A stretch of 64,000 nucleotides of DNA from Photobacterium obscurum (GCF_026191635.1 NZ_JAKRRW010000004.1:357358-421357); one strand, 5' to 3'; shown: positions 17,150 through 27,668, counted from the stretch's first letter. Notes: a model not told the origin generated them from the sequence alone. A program made the numbers and translations.

Positions 17150-17727
17150 GAAGAGTCCTTGTATTTTTATATGGTTATATATATTGCTGCTTATTGTTCT
17201 ATTTGTTTATTACGTTACGTTTTAAAAACTGAAATAAAACGGCCAAATGCGTAATAAAAATTCCAATAATGGATTATATACAAAACAGATTAATAGAATA
17301 TGTGTAGATATTAATGTGGTGTAGTCGTAGATTAATGGCTGTTAATATTTGGTGGGGTGTCAAAATATTGGTCTTGATGTCAAAATACAGACGGGCTGTA
17401 TTATATTTAATTGATATGTTTAATCAACAATTTAAAAATAGCTTGGCAGGGATATTATTTTTTATGTCGCTATGAGGGCCTGTTTATCGAACAGGGGCAC
17501 ACTTATAGAGACTAAAAGTTTTTTAGGTCCAAACTAATTGCCTGGGATTGATAGAAGCTGTCGGTGAAGCATTGTGCCTAGTATGTTTTTGCTATGGGAG
17601 CTGCGAGAATAAAAACGTTTTTGTGACCCTACCTCTATGATTTCAGTCTATTATTATCATATCTGCCTCTATACCTTAGTGGCTCTGCGTAAAAAATATT
17701 AGCTATTTTTGTTCCGAGGCCAAGGTT
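17150..17727. other. 578-bp AT-rich divergent promoter region
   Basis: Between the chemoreceptor (minus) and the P-type ATPase (plus). It is AT-rich and holds a 10-bp direct repeat at 17358-17387. No gene or stable RNA structure was recognised. Confidence 0.6.
17358..17387. repeat. Two 10-bp direct repeats on one helix face
   Basis: TGTCAAAATA occurs at 17358-17367 and again at 17378-17387, a 20-base period (two helical turns). It is about 210 bp upstream of the chemoreceptor start and 340 bp upstream of the ATPase. A possible activator or tandem-binding regulator site. Confidence 0.45.
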
Positions 17728-20406
17728 ATGGCGCTAGAACCTCTAAAAGAAGCAATAAAATCGGGTGGCGTAAGTCAAAATACGGTAACACCCGAACCTG
17801 CGCCCAAAACAGCTGCTATAGGGTTAACGCAAAAGAAAGCGGAGGAGTTACTTCGTCAGCATGGTGCGAATCGCCTGCCTGAGCCGCCAATGCCAAGTTC
17901 GATACAGATTTTTTTTCGCCAGTTTTTAAGTCCTTTTATCTATATTTTGGTGATCGCCTCGGTTGTTTCGTTTCTTTTGGGGCAGAACCCGAGCGGTATC
18001 TTCATTATTGTGGTGTTGCTTCTGAATGCCGCTATTGGGACCATTCAAGAATATTCAGCACAACAGTCTGCTGCCGCATTGCGTAATTTGGTGAAAGGGG
18101 TTACTCATGTTGTTCGGGATGGCATAGCGCGAACGATTGATGTTGAAGAGCTTGTTCCGGGCGATCTCGTGTTGCTCTCTTCAGGTGATAAAGTACCGGC
18201 AGATGTACTTTTGCTCAGTAGTCAGAATCTGGCGGTGGATGAATCGATGCTTACTGGCGAGTCGTTGGCGGTGAGTAAAAATTTTCACGCCGAAGTTGAT
18301 GACGACGCTCCTTTGTCTGAAAGAGTAAATCAGTGTTTTGCCGGCAGTATTATTACCCATGGGCGTGCCCAGGCGATTGTTACTGCCACTGCCACCAATA
18401 CTGAAATTGGGCGTATTGCTCGGCATGTTACTCAGGAGAGGGTTTCAGAGCCGCCGTTAATGATCCGTATTCGTAGTTTTACCTATCAGGTTGCCGGCGG
18501 CATTTTTGTAGCTATTTTAGTGTTAACTATTATGATGCTGCTGAAAGGTGGTTATGACACCGAAGCTATTTTGTTAATGACCATAGGTTTAGCGGTGTCG
18601 GTGATCCCTGAAGGCTTGCCAGCCGCATTGACGGTTGCCTTGGCGATTGGCATGAGGCGAATGGCAAAAAACAGTGTCATTATTCGCAAATTGGTTGCGG
18701 TCGAATCTCTTGGGTCATGTACTTTTATTTGCTCGGATAAGACAGGCACCTTAACGGTTAATGAATTGACGATTCGTCAAGTGGTTTTGCCTGACAACAA
18801 GGTGTTTCGGGTAACAGGGGAAGGTATTTCTCCGGGGGGAGAAGTGTGCGGTGATACAGAACAACAGCATCTGCAACAGTTATGCATTGCCGGTGTGTTA
18901 GCCAATGAAAGCCACCTTAGCTATGCCGGAGGAGAGTGGGTTTCAGACGGCGATATTGTCGACGTCGCTTTTTTGGTATTGGCGAAAAAGTTAGGGCTGT
19001 CGATCACCCAATTGCGAGAACAGCAGACGCAATTGGATCTTATCCCCTATGAGCCGGAAAAAGCCTATTGTGGCAGTTTGAATCAAGATGGCGAGACTGC
19101 ATGGCTATACGCCAAGGGCAGTCCTGAAAAGATGCTCAGTATGTGTAATCGGATGGAAACTTTGCATGGGCCAGTCGATATTGACACTGCGCTAATTGAG
19201 CAGCAATTTGAATCACTGGCACAACAAGGTTATCGGATCATTGCTTTAGCGAAGAGGGAGGTAGTTGAGAACAGCCATACACGCTTGGAGCAGATGAATT
19301 TTCTCGGTATGGTCGCGATGATAGATCCGTTACGCAAAGAAGCGTTTGATGCAATTACTCGATGTCGTGAAGGCGGCATTGAGGTGGCGATGGTCACAGG
19401 AGATCATCCTTCTACGGCAAAGTCAATTGCAATGGAATTAGGGTTATGCGAACAGCACGACGCCGTTGTCACCGGAGATATGATCCATCGGGCCAGTGCT
19501 CAGGGGCCCAAAAAAGCCGATGAACTTATTCGACCTATCCGGGTTTTTGCCCGTATAGAGCCGCAACAGAAAGAGCAGATTGTTGATAGCTTTATGCGTC
19601 AGGGGCATTTTGTGGCAGTAACTGGCGACGGCGTCAATGATGCACCAGCAATGAGGCAGGCCAATACCGGTATCGCGATGGGCCGGCGAGGAACGGATGT
19701 TGCGAAAGAAACGGCTGATCTGATCATTACGGATGATAACTTTGCCTCCATTGTTTCCGGTATTGAGCAGGGTAGGGTTGTTTATAATAATATTCGCAAG
19801 GTGATTGCTTTGCTGGTGGCAACCGGATTCTCAGCGCTGTGGCTGTTTTTTCTCTCGGTGGTTGCCGGACTGCCGATGCCGATGGTGGCGGTACAACTGT
19901 TATGGCTAAACCTGATAGCAAACGGCTTGCAGGATGTCGCATTGGCTTTTGAGCCGAAGGAAGGCCATGAATTAACAAGTAAGCCAAGAAACCCCAGTGA
20001 ACCAATTTTTGAAAAAATGATCATTGAGCATGTGGTTATTTCTGGCACGGTGATGGGGGGATTAGCATTTATTCACTATTACCTTGCGCTCGATGCCGGT
20101 CAATCTGTCGAGCAGGCGAGAAATCTTACTCTGATGCTTATGGTGCTGTTTGGTAATATACATGCGCTGAACAGCCGCTCCGAAACCCAGTCGTTGTTCT
20201 CCCTGTCGCTTTTTGCCAACCCTTTCTTGATGCTGGCGGTGCCCATTGCTCAGCTGGTCCACATTGCTGCCATGTATACACCGGGGATCAGTGATGTGTT
20301 GGCAATCCAACCCATTTCTCTCGCACAGTGGAGTCAGTTACTCATCATTGCCTGTAGCTTATTGGTTGTTGAAGAGCTTCATAAATGGTGGCGCAGGCGA
20401 CATTAA
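17728..20406 (+). CDS. P-type cation-transporting ATPase, type II (Ca2+-like)
   Basis: 892 residues with the complete P-type catalytic core: actuator TGES (MLTGESLAVSK), phosphorylation site DKTGTLT at Asp337, KGSPE nucleotide-binding block, MVTGDHPSTAKS and hinge TGDGVNDAPA. Membrane helix 4 contains VIPEGLPAALT and helix 6 LLWLNLIANGLQDVALAFE, the type IIA/IIB pattern that binds Ca2+ in SERCA-like pumps. It probably expels Ca2+ or another divalent cation, though specificity cannot be proven from these motifs. No heavy-metal-binding N-terminal domain is present. It is monocistronic. Confidence 0.92.
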   Translation: MALEPLKEAIKSGGVSQNTVTPEPAPKTAAIGLTQKKAEELLRQHGANRLPEPPMPSSIQIFFRQFLSPFIYILVIASVVSFLLGQNPSGIFIIVVLLLNAAIGTIQEYSAQQSAAALRNLVKGVTHVVRDGIARTIDVEELVPGDLVLLSSGDKVPADVLLLSSQNLAVDESMLTGESLAVSKNFHAEVDDDAPLSERVNQCFAGSIITHGRAQAIVTATATNTEIGRIARHVTQERVSEPPLMIRIRSFTYQVAGGIFVAILVLTIMMLLKGGYDTEAILLMTIGLAVSVIPEGLPAALTVALAIGMRRMAKNSVIIRKLVAVESLGSCTFICSDKTGTLTVNELTIRQVVLPDNKVFRVTGEGISPGGEVCGDTEQQHLQQLCIAGVLANESHLSYAGGEWVSDGDIVDVAFLVLAKKLGLSITQLREQQTQLDLIPYEPEKAYCGSLNQDGETAWLYAKGSPEKMLSMCNRMETLHGPVDIDTALIEQQFESLAQQGYRIIALAKREVVENSHTRLEQMNFLGMVAMIDPLRKEAFDAITRCREGGIEVAMVTGDHPSTAKSIAMELGLCEQHDAVVTGDMIHRASAQGPKKADELIRPIRVFARIEPQQKEQIVDSFMRQGHFVAVTGDGVNDAPAMRQANTGIAMGRRGTDVAKETADLIITDDNFASIVSGIEQGRVVYNNIRKVIALLVATGFSALWLFFLSVVAGLPMPMVAVQLLWLNLIANGLQDVALAFEPKEGHELTSKPRNPSEPIFEKMIIEHVVISGTVMGGLAFIHYYLALDAGQSVEQARNLTLMLMVLFGNIHALNSRSETQSLFSLSLFANPFLMLAVPIAQLVHIAAMYTPGISDVLAIQPISLAQWSQLLIIACSLLVVEELHKWWRRRH

Positions 20407-20483
20407 ACTGTTTTCAATCTCAGTTAACTCATTTTGAGCCCCCATCTTGATATTGGTGGGTACACTGTATTCATATATAAAGG

Positions 20484-22967
20484 CTATTTTTTGGCTCCAT
20501 TTATAAAGGACTTATGTGCTTTGTTCATCTGTTTAATGCGCGAGATAATGGCCGCATTGATACTGTTGGGTGGATATTGTTTTTTGTTATTTAATTTGCC
20601 CATTTGCAGTCCGGTAAGCAGGGTCATTACTTGATCGACATGGTCTACGGTCCAAATATGAAAGCGCTCTTCAGCAACGGCCTGGCGAACTTCTTTATTT
20701 ATCATCAGGTGGGCAAGATTGGTATTGGGTATGATCACACCCTGTTCACCGGTTAATCCGCTGGTATTACAAATGTCAAAGAAGCCTTCGATTTTCTCAT
20801 TAACTCCCCCAATGGCCTCAATATTACCGTGTTGGTCGATGGCGCTGGTGATGGCAATATTCTGTTTTAATGGAATTTGGGCAATAGCTGACAAAATTGC
20901 ACAGAGCTCGGCTGTCGAGGCACTATCACCATCAACTAGCCCGTAAGATTGTTCAAAAGTGAGAGTGGCCGAAAAAGAAAGCGGCTGCTTTTGTTCATAT
21001 CGCTCACGCAGAAAAGCCGTTAAGATCATGACGCCTTTGGAGTGGCTTGCCCCGCTGAGATCGACTTCTCGTTCGATATCGATAACATTACTTGGCCCTA
21101 GGTGTACTGCAGCCGTTATCCGAGTTGGGCGACCGAACATATTTTCATCGACGCTAATAACTGATAGCCCATTAACTTGTCCTATTTGCTCACCCTGAGT
21201 GTCGATCTTATGAATTCCACGATGAATGCTCTCGGTGACACACTCTTTAAGATAGCCAGTTCTGAACTTTTTGGCCTCAATGGCTTGTTGAACTGCCCCA
21301 AGGTTGATCACGTCAGCCTGGTTTTTCTCAGCCCAGTAGTTAGCTTCGTGTAAAAGACTGCTAATGTCGCCTCGGTGGAGAGTGAGCTTTTCACCGTCTT
21401 CTACCAATCTTGCTGCAAACTCAATGACTCTGGCGACAGCCATACGATCGAGAGGGCGGGTCTTTTCGTCACTTTGAAGTTGCTTGATAAATTGTGCATA
21501 GAGCAAGCATGATTCCGGAGTTCGATTGATATCTTCGGAGCAATCGGCCTGCACCTTAAACAACTGGGCAAAGTCAGGATCATAGCGTTTGAGCAAGTAA
21601 TACATATTGCGGTCACCAACAAGGATGACTTTGATGTCAAGGGGGATGATATCGGGTTCTAAGCCAGCTATAGCATTGACGCTGAGCAACTGATCCAAAG
21701 GTTGGAGCAGAAGCTCCTTTGACTGGAGTGTGCGCTTGAAAACGTCCCAGACGAAGGGTTTGTTGAGCAATTGAATGACATCGATAATTAAGTAACCTCC
21801 GTTGGCGCGGTGAAAAGCACCAGGCTTAATTAAAGTAAAGTTAGTAACCAATGTCCCCAGCTCACCTTGGTGTTCAATACGCCCGATTAAATTTGCATAG
21901 GTAGGATTATTTTCATAAATAATCGGAGATGAGCCAGTTTTGCTGTTATCAACAATAATATTGACTTCATATACGGTAAAAGGACTGAAGCTGAGCTTTT
22001 GACCGGTATACTCATTGACCTCTGTTTCAAGGCTTCCACTGAAAAGCGGAATATTATTAAGAACATGTTGCTTTAGGTTGTTAATATGCTCTTTAACACA
22101 CTCGATGGCCATTAAATCTTCTGGTAGCTGACCGACAAGATAGTCAAGTGTTATACCTACAAATTGTTGTTCTAGCAGTTCTTTTTTTTCCCTCATTTCC
22201 TGATCCCATAGGGGAACTTTCTTGAGGAGGTTGACGAGTAAGAGCCGTAAATCTTCGATGGCTTTATCGATGGCTTTTTGTTCTTTCGCGGGCAGTTTTT
22301 TGAATTCTTCTTTACTGATGACTTTGTCATCCTTGACTGGATGAATAAGGTAGCCGTTACGGGATCTTTTTAGGATACAGTTTTGCTGTTTTGCCTTTTC
22401 TTCAATGGACTTAAATGCGGCAATTTCTCTTTCATTGAGCTCGTTTTGGAGTTGCTCTGTATTATGGATATAGTCTTCATTTTGCAGCAGCGTGGGGACA
22501 GTCTTTTTTAGTTCTTCGATAAGGTGCTGAATTTTTTGTTGTAACCGCTTGCCCATTCCCGCAGGCAATTGCAATGCTACGGGTTTATTGGTCTCATGGA
22601 AATTATTGACGTAGCACCAATCTGATAGGGCTTTCTCTTTATCCTTATGATCTGCAATAAGTTGTTGGGTTATTGCGTGCTTACCATAGCCTGCAGAACC
22701 CATGACATAGATATTAAAACCATCTGATGGGATTCCGATACCTAGTTTTATGGCTTCAATGGCGCGCTCCAAACCAAGCGGTTGGTCCATTGGCTCGATA
22801 TCATCGGTGGTCTCGAAGTTGAACTGTTTCGGGTCACAGGGATGAAATAGGTCGCAGGCTTGAAGTTTTCTCGCTTCAGTTATAGGTGTGGCTCGAGATG
22901 AATGGCGAGTGCGAGCCGGGGCTAGTTCCTTGTTGTATTGGCTGGCTTTGGGCGAAAAATCATTCAT
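20484..22967 (-). CDS. Lon-related ATP-dependent protease (COG1067 type)
   Basis: 827 residues. An N-terminal AAA_32-like region carries a Walker-A-like GSAGYGKHA near residue 110, a central coiled coil (about residues 160-260) follows, then the ATPase region with GGYLIIDVIQLL. The C-terminal Lon-type proteolytic domain has the Ser-Lys dyad Ser682 (DGDSAS) and Lys725 (GGVNEK), spaced 43 residues as in E. coli Lon Ser679/Lys722. It lacks the LAN substrate domain of classic LonA. It is predicted to be cytoplasmic with unknown substrates. It stands alone, convergent with the P-type ATPase. Confidence 0.88.
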   Translation of the reverse strand: MNDFSPKASQYNKELAPARTRHSSRATPITEARKLQACDLFHPCDPKQFNFETTDDIEPMDQPLGLERAIEAIKLGIGIPSDGFNIYVMGSAGYGKHAITQQLIADHKDKEKALSDWCYVNNFHETNKPVALQLPAGMGKRLQQKIQHLIEELKKTVPTLLQNEDYIHNTEQLQNELNEREIAAFKSIEEKAKQQNCILKRSRNGYLIHPVKDDKVISKEEFKKLPAKEQKAIDKAIEDLRLLLVNLLKKVPLWDQEMREKKELLEQQFVGITLDYLVGQLPEDLMAIECVKEHINNLKQHVLNNIPLFSGSLETEVNEYTGQKLSFSPFTVYEVNIIVDNSKTGSSPIIYENNPTYANLIGRIEHQGELGTLVTNFTLIKPGAFHRANGGYLIIDVIQLLNKPFVWDVFKRTLQSKELLLQPLDQLLSVNAIAGLEPDIIPLDIKVILVGDRNMYYLLKRYDPDFAQLFKVQADCSEDINRTPESCLLYAQFIKQLQSDEKTRPLDRMAVARVIEFAARLVEDGEKLTLHRGDISSLLHEANYWAEKNQADVINLGAVQQAIEAKKFRTGYLKECVTESIHRGIHKIDTQGEQIGQVNGLSVISVDENMFGRPTRITAAVHLGPSNVIDIEREVDLSGASHSKGVMILTAFLRERYEQKQPLSFSATLTFEQSYGLVDGDSASTAELCAILSAIAQIPLKQNIAITSAIDQHGNIEAIGGVNEKIEGFFDICNTSGLTGEQGVIIPNTNLAHLMINKEVRQAVAEERFHIWTVDHVDQVMTLLTGLQMGKLNNKKQYPPNSINAAIISRIKQMNKAHKSFINGAKK

Positions 22968-23153
22968 AACAGTTGGCCACCGATTATTGTTATTCGTGTT
23001 ATACCGCTAAGTATAATAATCAAAAGTGTTTTTTTCTGACTTTAGGTGAAAATTTAGACCTGAGGGATGATGGGAATGGCTGTTGTGGGAAACTATTAAA
23101 GTCCAACAGTCAAAATTGAGCGGCTTCATCTATTATTTACGAGGGAGGCGTTT

Positions 23154-23906
23154 ATGATTGAGTTCGACAAATTATCCGATTTCTTTTCTGGTTTTTATGA
23201 CTTTAAGCGAAGTGATGAATTTATTTATCTTGATTTTCATTTACATACAATTGCTCCCAATGGATTCAATACGTCCCCGTTTCTAATTGAATTTCTTAAA
23301 GGAAAAAAATATCTTATCTCAATCACCGACCACAATGATATCAGAGGAGCTATTTCCGCCTATGACTTGGGTATCAATAATGTACCGGGGATTGAGCTTG
23401 GGTGTGAAGATGGTTTCGAGATTTTGGTCTATTTCAAAAAAATTCAGGAGCTTGAAGACTTTTACATTGGTGAGGTCGAAAAGAACAAACACCCATATAG
23501 GATGACCAGAACCAATAAAGATATATACTACTATCTTGAATCACTGGTAGGGCGGAATTGTCATATCTCTATTCCGCACATAAATGGGCTTGCACAAAAA
23601 AACTACTTGAATAATAAGCCCTATATAAAAAGTGTGTTGAATCGTGTTGATGCTGTTGAAACCTATAATCACTCCCTTCCTAAAAATAGGAATATCAACG
23701 CACAGGTAATTAGGCAAAATTATCAGCTTCAGGCAACATTTGGCAGTGATGCACATGTTAACCATGAGCTACTGTCATTCTACCGCTTTCTGAATTCAGA
23801 AGAAAAAATCCATCATAAACTGATGGATAATCTGTATAAGTTACCGGTGGTTTCGGGAGCTGCCTATAAGGATATGCTTTTTAGGCTGAAAAAGTGGCCT
23901 CGGTGA
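23154..23906 (+). CDS. PHP-domain phosphoesterase
   Basis: 250 residues with the PHP metal-binding motifs in order: DFHLHT (residue 27), TDHND (59), PGIEL, ISIPHING and FGSDAH near residue 200. These are the trinuclear-metal ligands of PHP phosphoesterases (histidinol phosphatase, polymerase III PHP, YciV/RnaseAM). The start is supported by GGGAGG a few bases upstream of the ATG. It is unusually AT-rich relative to the neighbouring Lon and MscS genes, suggesting later acquisition. The substrate is not deducible. A strong terminator ends it. Confidence 0.82.
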   Translation: MIEFDKLSDFFSGFYDFKRSDEFIYLDFHLHTIAPNGFNTSPFLIEFLKGKKYLISITDHNDIRGAISAYDLGINNVPGIELGCEDGFEILVYFKKIQELEDFYIGEVEKNKHPYRMTRTNKDIYYYLESLVGRNCHISIPHINGLAQKNYLNNKPYIKSVLNRVDAVETYNHSLPKNRNINAQVIRQNYQLQATFGSDAHVNHELLSFYRFLNSEEKIHHKLMDNLYKLPVVSGAAYKDMLFRLKKWPR

Positions 23907-23934
23907 CGCTTGCCAAATTTTTCCTCTCATACAA

Positions 23935-23963
23935 AAGGGCAAAACGGATGTCGTTTTGCCCTT
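23935..23963 (+). terminator. Strong hairpin terminator after the PHP gene
   Basis: AAGGGCAAAACG-GATGT-CGTTTTGCCCTT, a 12-bp perfect stem starting 28 bp after the PHP stop. It also lies 3' of the convergent MscS gene, 60 bp from its stop. Confidence 0.85.
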
Positions 23964-24025
23964 GTATTGTACCTAAGTAATCTTGCGTTACTTAATCAAC
24001 TTATTTGATGCGTCTCGAGCACGCT

Positions 24026-24907
24026 CTATGCGATCGCACGCGAGTGATCACGCTCTTCTTTGTTTTGGTAACGTTCACAGTATAAGACCATAAAGTCTTC
24101 ACGAATCAATTGTTCTAGCTCAGATGCGCGCTCAGTTGGACAAAACAACATGAAATGAACCAGCTGTTCACCTGTGTTGGTCGTCGTAATGTGAATATGT
24201 GGCTCGGCGCCCGGTAGATCGACGCCGGCATGCCTTTCAATAACATGGTTATAACGTTTGGCGACATCGATAAAATCTTCACTGTGGTCATCAATTTTTG
24301 CCAGCATGATAGGCAGCATTGGATATAGGTTAACTGTTTCCCGGATCGTAATTGAGAAGTTGTGATACACATAGCGCTTCATAAAGTTAAGGTTCTTGAC
24401 CGGAACGCTAAAGAACATGCTATTGGGAATCGTCGCAGTTTTTCCTGTGTAATGGTATTGCCCATGGTGAAGGTCAATCTCTTGAATTACGGTAGCCATT
24501 AGGTTGTGCTCAATCACTTCACCGCATAATGATCCCACTTCAATCCAGTCACCAATTTGAAATGAGCGTGAACTGGCGCGCTGTATCGATCCGGTAAAGC
24601 ACAGGATAATCTCTTTGGATGCGACAACAACGGCTACGGCAATAGCGGTTAGCGATAAGGCAAACTCACTGATCTCTGATTGCCACAGAATAAAAAGTGT
24701 CAGCAGTACTAACGTAAAGGTGCCGTTTTTGGTCCGTGAGATCCATTTACGCTGCTTTTCACTTAAAAAATTAGTATCGCTACGGATCTGGGTAATCGTC
24801 AGTCGTCTAATCATAAGAACAAATGCAATGATTAGCACACTGAGCAGGAGTTTATGCGTCAGCAGGTAAGTGACTAAAAGTTCTAATTTTTCCACAGCTA
24901 CAACCAA
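24026..24907 (-). CDS. MscS-family mechanosensitive channel
   Basis: About 293 residues. Three N-terminal membrane helices (about residues 8-33, 62-80 and 83-110) precede the MscS beta domain: QIGDWIEVGSLCGEVIEHNLMATVIQEID, then TIPNSMFFSVPVKNL. It is a small-conductance osmotic-release valve family member with an ordinary C-terminal cytoplasmic vestibule. No ATG lies near the N-terminus; the frame begins at TTG 24907, with a GTG five codons later, and neither has a clear ribosome site, so the exact start is uncertain. Confidence 0.85.
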   Translation of the reverse strand: MVVAVEKLELLVTYLLTHKLLLSVLIIAFVLMIRRLTITQIRSDTNFLSEKQRKWISRTKNGTFTLVLLTLFILWQSEISEFALSLTAIAVAVVVASKEIILCFTGSIQRASSRSFQIGDWIEVGSLCGEVIEHNLMATVIQEIDLHHGQYHYTGKTATIPNSMFFSVPVKNLNFMKRYVYHNFSITIRETVNLYPMLPIMLAKIDDHSEDFIDVAKRYNHVIERHAGVDLPGAEPHIHITTTNTGEQLVHFMLFCPTERASELEQLIREDFMVLYCERYQNKEERDHSRAIA

Positions 24908-25150
24908 TATGGATACGACAATAATCGATGATTATAACGACACCATTCACCGAGGGGCATTACTTTTTTACGAATATTGGTGCCGGTGTCATTATTACTC
25001 AATATTTTGTTTCTAACACAATTTGGTGAAGAGGGCTGGAGACAATACCGCGATTGCTTATCTCGACTAAAATAAGATCCTGTATAACCCCAAGTTTCAT
25101 TGTTGGCCGTAAAGCCACGCCGATGCTTTGTTGTAGATAGTTAAGGAGTC

Positions 25151-25612
25151 ATGATGAATGACATCGAAAAACAACAAGTGATAGATCTATTGAACAACAT
25201 CATGGAGGTGGAGTTGGCTGGTGTTGTTCGCTATACCCACTATTCCTTAATGGTGTTTGGTTATAACCGTATTCCGATCGTATCCTGGTTAAAAGGAAAT
25301 GCAGATGAGGGGCTTGTCCATGCTCATAAAGCCGGGGAGCTTGTCACTTTATTGGGCGGGCATCCATCGCTAAAGGTTGGTCCGCTATTGGAAACACAAA
25401 AACACGATATTGGCGATATCTTGAGGGAAAGCCTCGGGCACGAAAAGTCAGCCCTTGCCTTGTATTATAAACTGCTTCATTTGGTTGAAGGGAAGTCGGT
25501 GCTGTTCGAGGAGTACGCCAGGGAAATGATTGCGACCGAAGAGCTCCATCTTGATGAGGTTGATAAAATGCTGAGAAAGCCTGGTGATATTACCCCTTGC
25601 CATAAAACCTAA
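25151..25612 (+). CDS. Ferritin-like (bacterioferritin-type) protein
   Basis: 153 residues of a four-helix ferritin-like bundle. Iron-ligand pattern: Glu in MEVELAGVVRYTHYS, Glu/His in ADEGLVHAHKAGEL, ESLGHEKSALALYY and MIATEELHLDEVDKML. The form resembles the short bacterioferritin group seen in Vibrionaceae. AAGGAG lies upstream of the ATG pair, and ATG 25154 would be equally possible. It probably stores or detoxifies iron in the cytoplasm; whether it binds haem is not visible. It is monocistronic. Confidence 0.8.
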   Translation: MMNDIEKQQVIDLLNNIMEVELAGVVRYTHYSLMVFGYNRIPIVSWLKGNADEGLVHAHKAGELVTLLGGHPSLKVGPLLETQKHDIGDILRESLGHEKSALALYYKLLHLVEGKSVLFEEYAREMIATEELHLDEVDKMLRKPGDITPCHKT

Positions 25613-25761
25613 AGGGGGCGTCTATCGCAGCTGTTATTTTAAGCAGAGCTAGTGAAAAGCTGTGTGATTTGGTGGGCCAAATAAGTAATTTTTAACACCC
25701 TAGCGTATTCTTCTGCAGCATGGATGCTGCTCAATTTTGACTGCACTCTTCTTCTGTATTG

Positions 25762-25795
25762 TTATACCCAAGTATCTTGAGGTAATTTGGGTCTA
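25762..25795. repeat. Dispersed palindromic repeat copy
   Basis: TTATACCCAAG at the left and TTTGGGTCTA at the right flank an ATCTTGAGGT core, the same family as the copies at 7268, 9399, 14549 and 38703. It is about 80 bp upstream of the ABC transporter. Confidence 0.6.
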
Positions 25796-25874
25796 GAGTA
25801 CTGAATAGTCTCCCTTCATTTTCAGATCGGCTGTTCTTTCTCATTTTCATAGTTTAATTAAAACACGGTAGGTT

Positions 25875-27668
25875 ATGACCCACGATAAAGCCGATAGCTC
25901 TAAAAATAAAAGAGCATTAGAAACACTCTTGCCATTTCTGCGCTTTGTAAAGCCCTATAAAGCCATGGCTGTTGCTGCGCTGTTGGCCTTGTTAGTGACT
26001 GCAGCTGTTACTCTGGCTATTGGTCAGGGAGTAAGAATGGTTATCGACAATGGGTTTATTGCCGGGTCGAAAGAGCAGCTGGGGAGCGCAATTGTGGTGA
26101 TGGTCATTTTGATCACCTTGCTGGCTGTTGGTACTTTTACGCGGGTATATCTGATGTCCTGGCTGGGTGAGCGAGTGAGTGCAGATATTCGAAAGGCAGT
26201 CTTTGAGCGCTTGCTAGGCTTTCATCCTAGCTACTTTGAAGAGAATCGTAGCGGCGAGCTAATGTCGCGCCTGACTACTGATACGACATTGCTACAGTCA
26301 ATTATCGGCTCATCCTTTTCGATGGCACTGCGTAGTAGCCTTATGCTTATTGGCGGTTTGATCATGTTGGTTATCACTAATCCGAAGCTCACGATGATGG
26401 TGATGGGTTGCGTCCCCGTTGTGCTAATGCCGATGCTGTTTTACGGGCGAAAGGTACGGCGGCTGGCTCGAAAGAGTCAGGACACCATTGCTGAGGTTGG
26501 TACCTATGCCGGCGAGATTATTCAGAATATTAAAGTGGTACAAAGCTATACCCGAGAAAGTCAGGAAAAGCAGGCGTTTGGTAATGAAGTCGAGAATGCT
26601 TTTGCTGTGGCCCGACAACGAATCAAGCAGCGTTCGATATTGATTGCGACAGTGATATTTCTGGTGTTCGGTGCCATCAGCATTATGCTTTGGATTGGCG
26701 GCATGGACGTATTGGCTGGAAGGATCAGTGAGGGGGAGCTGGCGGCCTTTGTTTTTTACGCCATCATGGTGGCGATGTCCCTGGCAACGATTTCTGAAGT
26801 TTATGGCGAGTTACAGCGGGCATCAGGTTCCGCAGAACGTCTGCTTGAGTTGCTTGCAGTGGAAAGCGCAATCCAGGCCCCGCAACAGTTGGCGCCTCTT
26901 GACGATTTTGCCGATACCGTTATTGCCTTTGAGCGGGTGGATTTTTGTTATCCGTCACGGCCAAATAGCCCTGCTCTTAAAGGTATTAATCTTGGTATTA
27001 AAAAAGGGCTGGTGGTTGCTTTAGTCGGGCCATCTGGAGCAGGTAAAACGACCCTGTTTGAATTACTGCAGCGCTTTTATGACCCTCAGAATGGCGAAAT
27101 CCGGTTCAAAAACGCCCCGATCCAGCAACTCGATCCCAAGCACCTTCGCCAGCAAATGGGGATGGTACAGCAGCAGCCGATCATGTTTAGCTCCGATGTC
27201 TGGCACAATATCCGCTATGGTCGCCCCGATGCTTCGGATGAGGAGGTGATTGTGGCAGCTAAGCGGGCTCATGCCCATGAGTTTATTCTAGAATTGCCTG
27301 ACGGATATAAGAGTTATCTTGGCGAGCAAGGGGTTCGCTTGTCTGGTGGACAAAAACAGCGTATTGCCCTTGCCCGAGCTATCCTCAAAGATCCAGAAGT
27401 CTTGCTATTAGATGAGGCGACCAGTGCCCTGGATGCTGAGAGCGAGTTTCATGTTCAGGCTGCGCTGAATGAGTTAATGGAGAATCGGACAACCTTGATT
27501 ATTGCTCACCGGCTTTCTACGGTCATTCATGCCGACATGATAGTGCTAATGGAGGATGGGCGAATAAAGGCCTGCGGGACTCATGAAGAGTTGTTGAAAC
27601 AGTCCGAACTGTACCAGCGGCTGTGCGAGCTGCAATTTGAACCTTATGAGAACGAAAAAAGCCAATGA
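25875..27668 (+). CDS. ABC transporter, fused permease/ATPase (MsbA-like)
   Basis: 597 residues: an exporter-type membrane domain with six helices (about residues 20-310) and an ATPase domain with Walker A GPSGAGKTT, Q-loop MVQQQPIMF, signature LSGGQKQR, Walker B VLLLDEATSALD and switch histidine IAHRLSTV. It is a half-transporter that works as a homodimer, of the lipid/multidrug exporter class close to MsbA. The next gene begins 101 bp later on the same strand and opens a lipid-transport-like operon; whether the ABC gene is part of it is unclear. Confidence 0.9.
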   Translation: MTHDKADSSKNKRALETLLPFLRFVKPYKAMAVAALLALLVTAAVTLAIGQGVRMVIDNGFIAGSKEQLGSAIVVMVILITLLAVGTFTRVYLMSWLGERVSADIRKAVFERLLGFHPSYFEENRSGELMSRLTTDTTLLQSIIGSSFSMALRSSLMLIGGLIMLVITNPKLTMMVMGCVPVVLMPMLFYGRKVRRLARKSQDTIAEVGTYAGEIIQNIKVVQSYTRESQEKQAFGNEVENAFAVARQRIKQRSILIATVIFLVFGAISIMLWIGGMDVLAGRISEGELAAFVFYAIMVAMSLATISEVYGELQRASGSAERLLELLAVESAIQAPQQLAPLDDFADTVIAFERVDFCYPSRPNSPALKGINLGIKKGLVVALVGPSGAGKTTLFELLQRFYDPQNGEIRFKNAPIQQLDPKHLRQQMGMVQQQPIMFSSDVWHNIRYGRPDASDEEVIVAAKRAHAHEFILELPDGYKSYLGEQGVRLSGGQKQRIALARAILKDPEVLLLDEATSALDAESEFHVQAALNELMENRTTLIIAHRLSTVIHADMIVLMEDGRIKACGTHEELLKQSELYQRLCELQFEPYENEKSQ

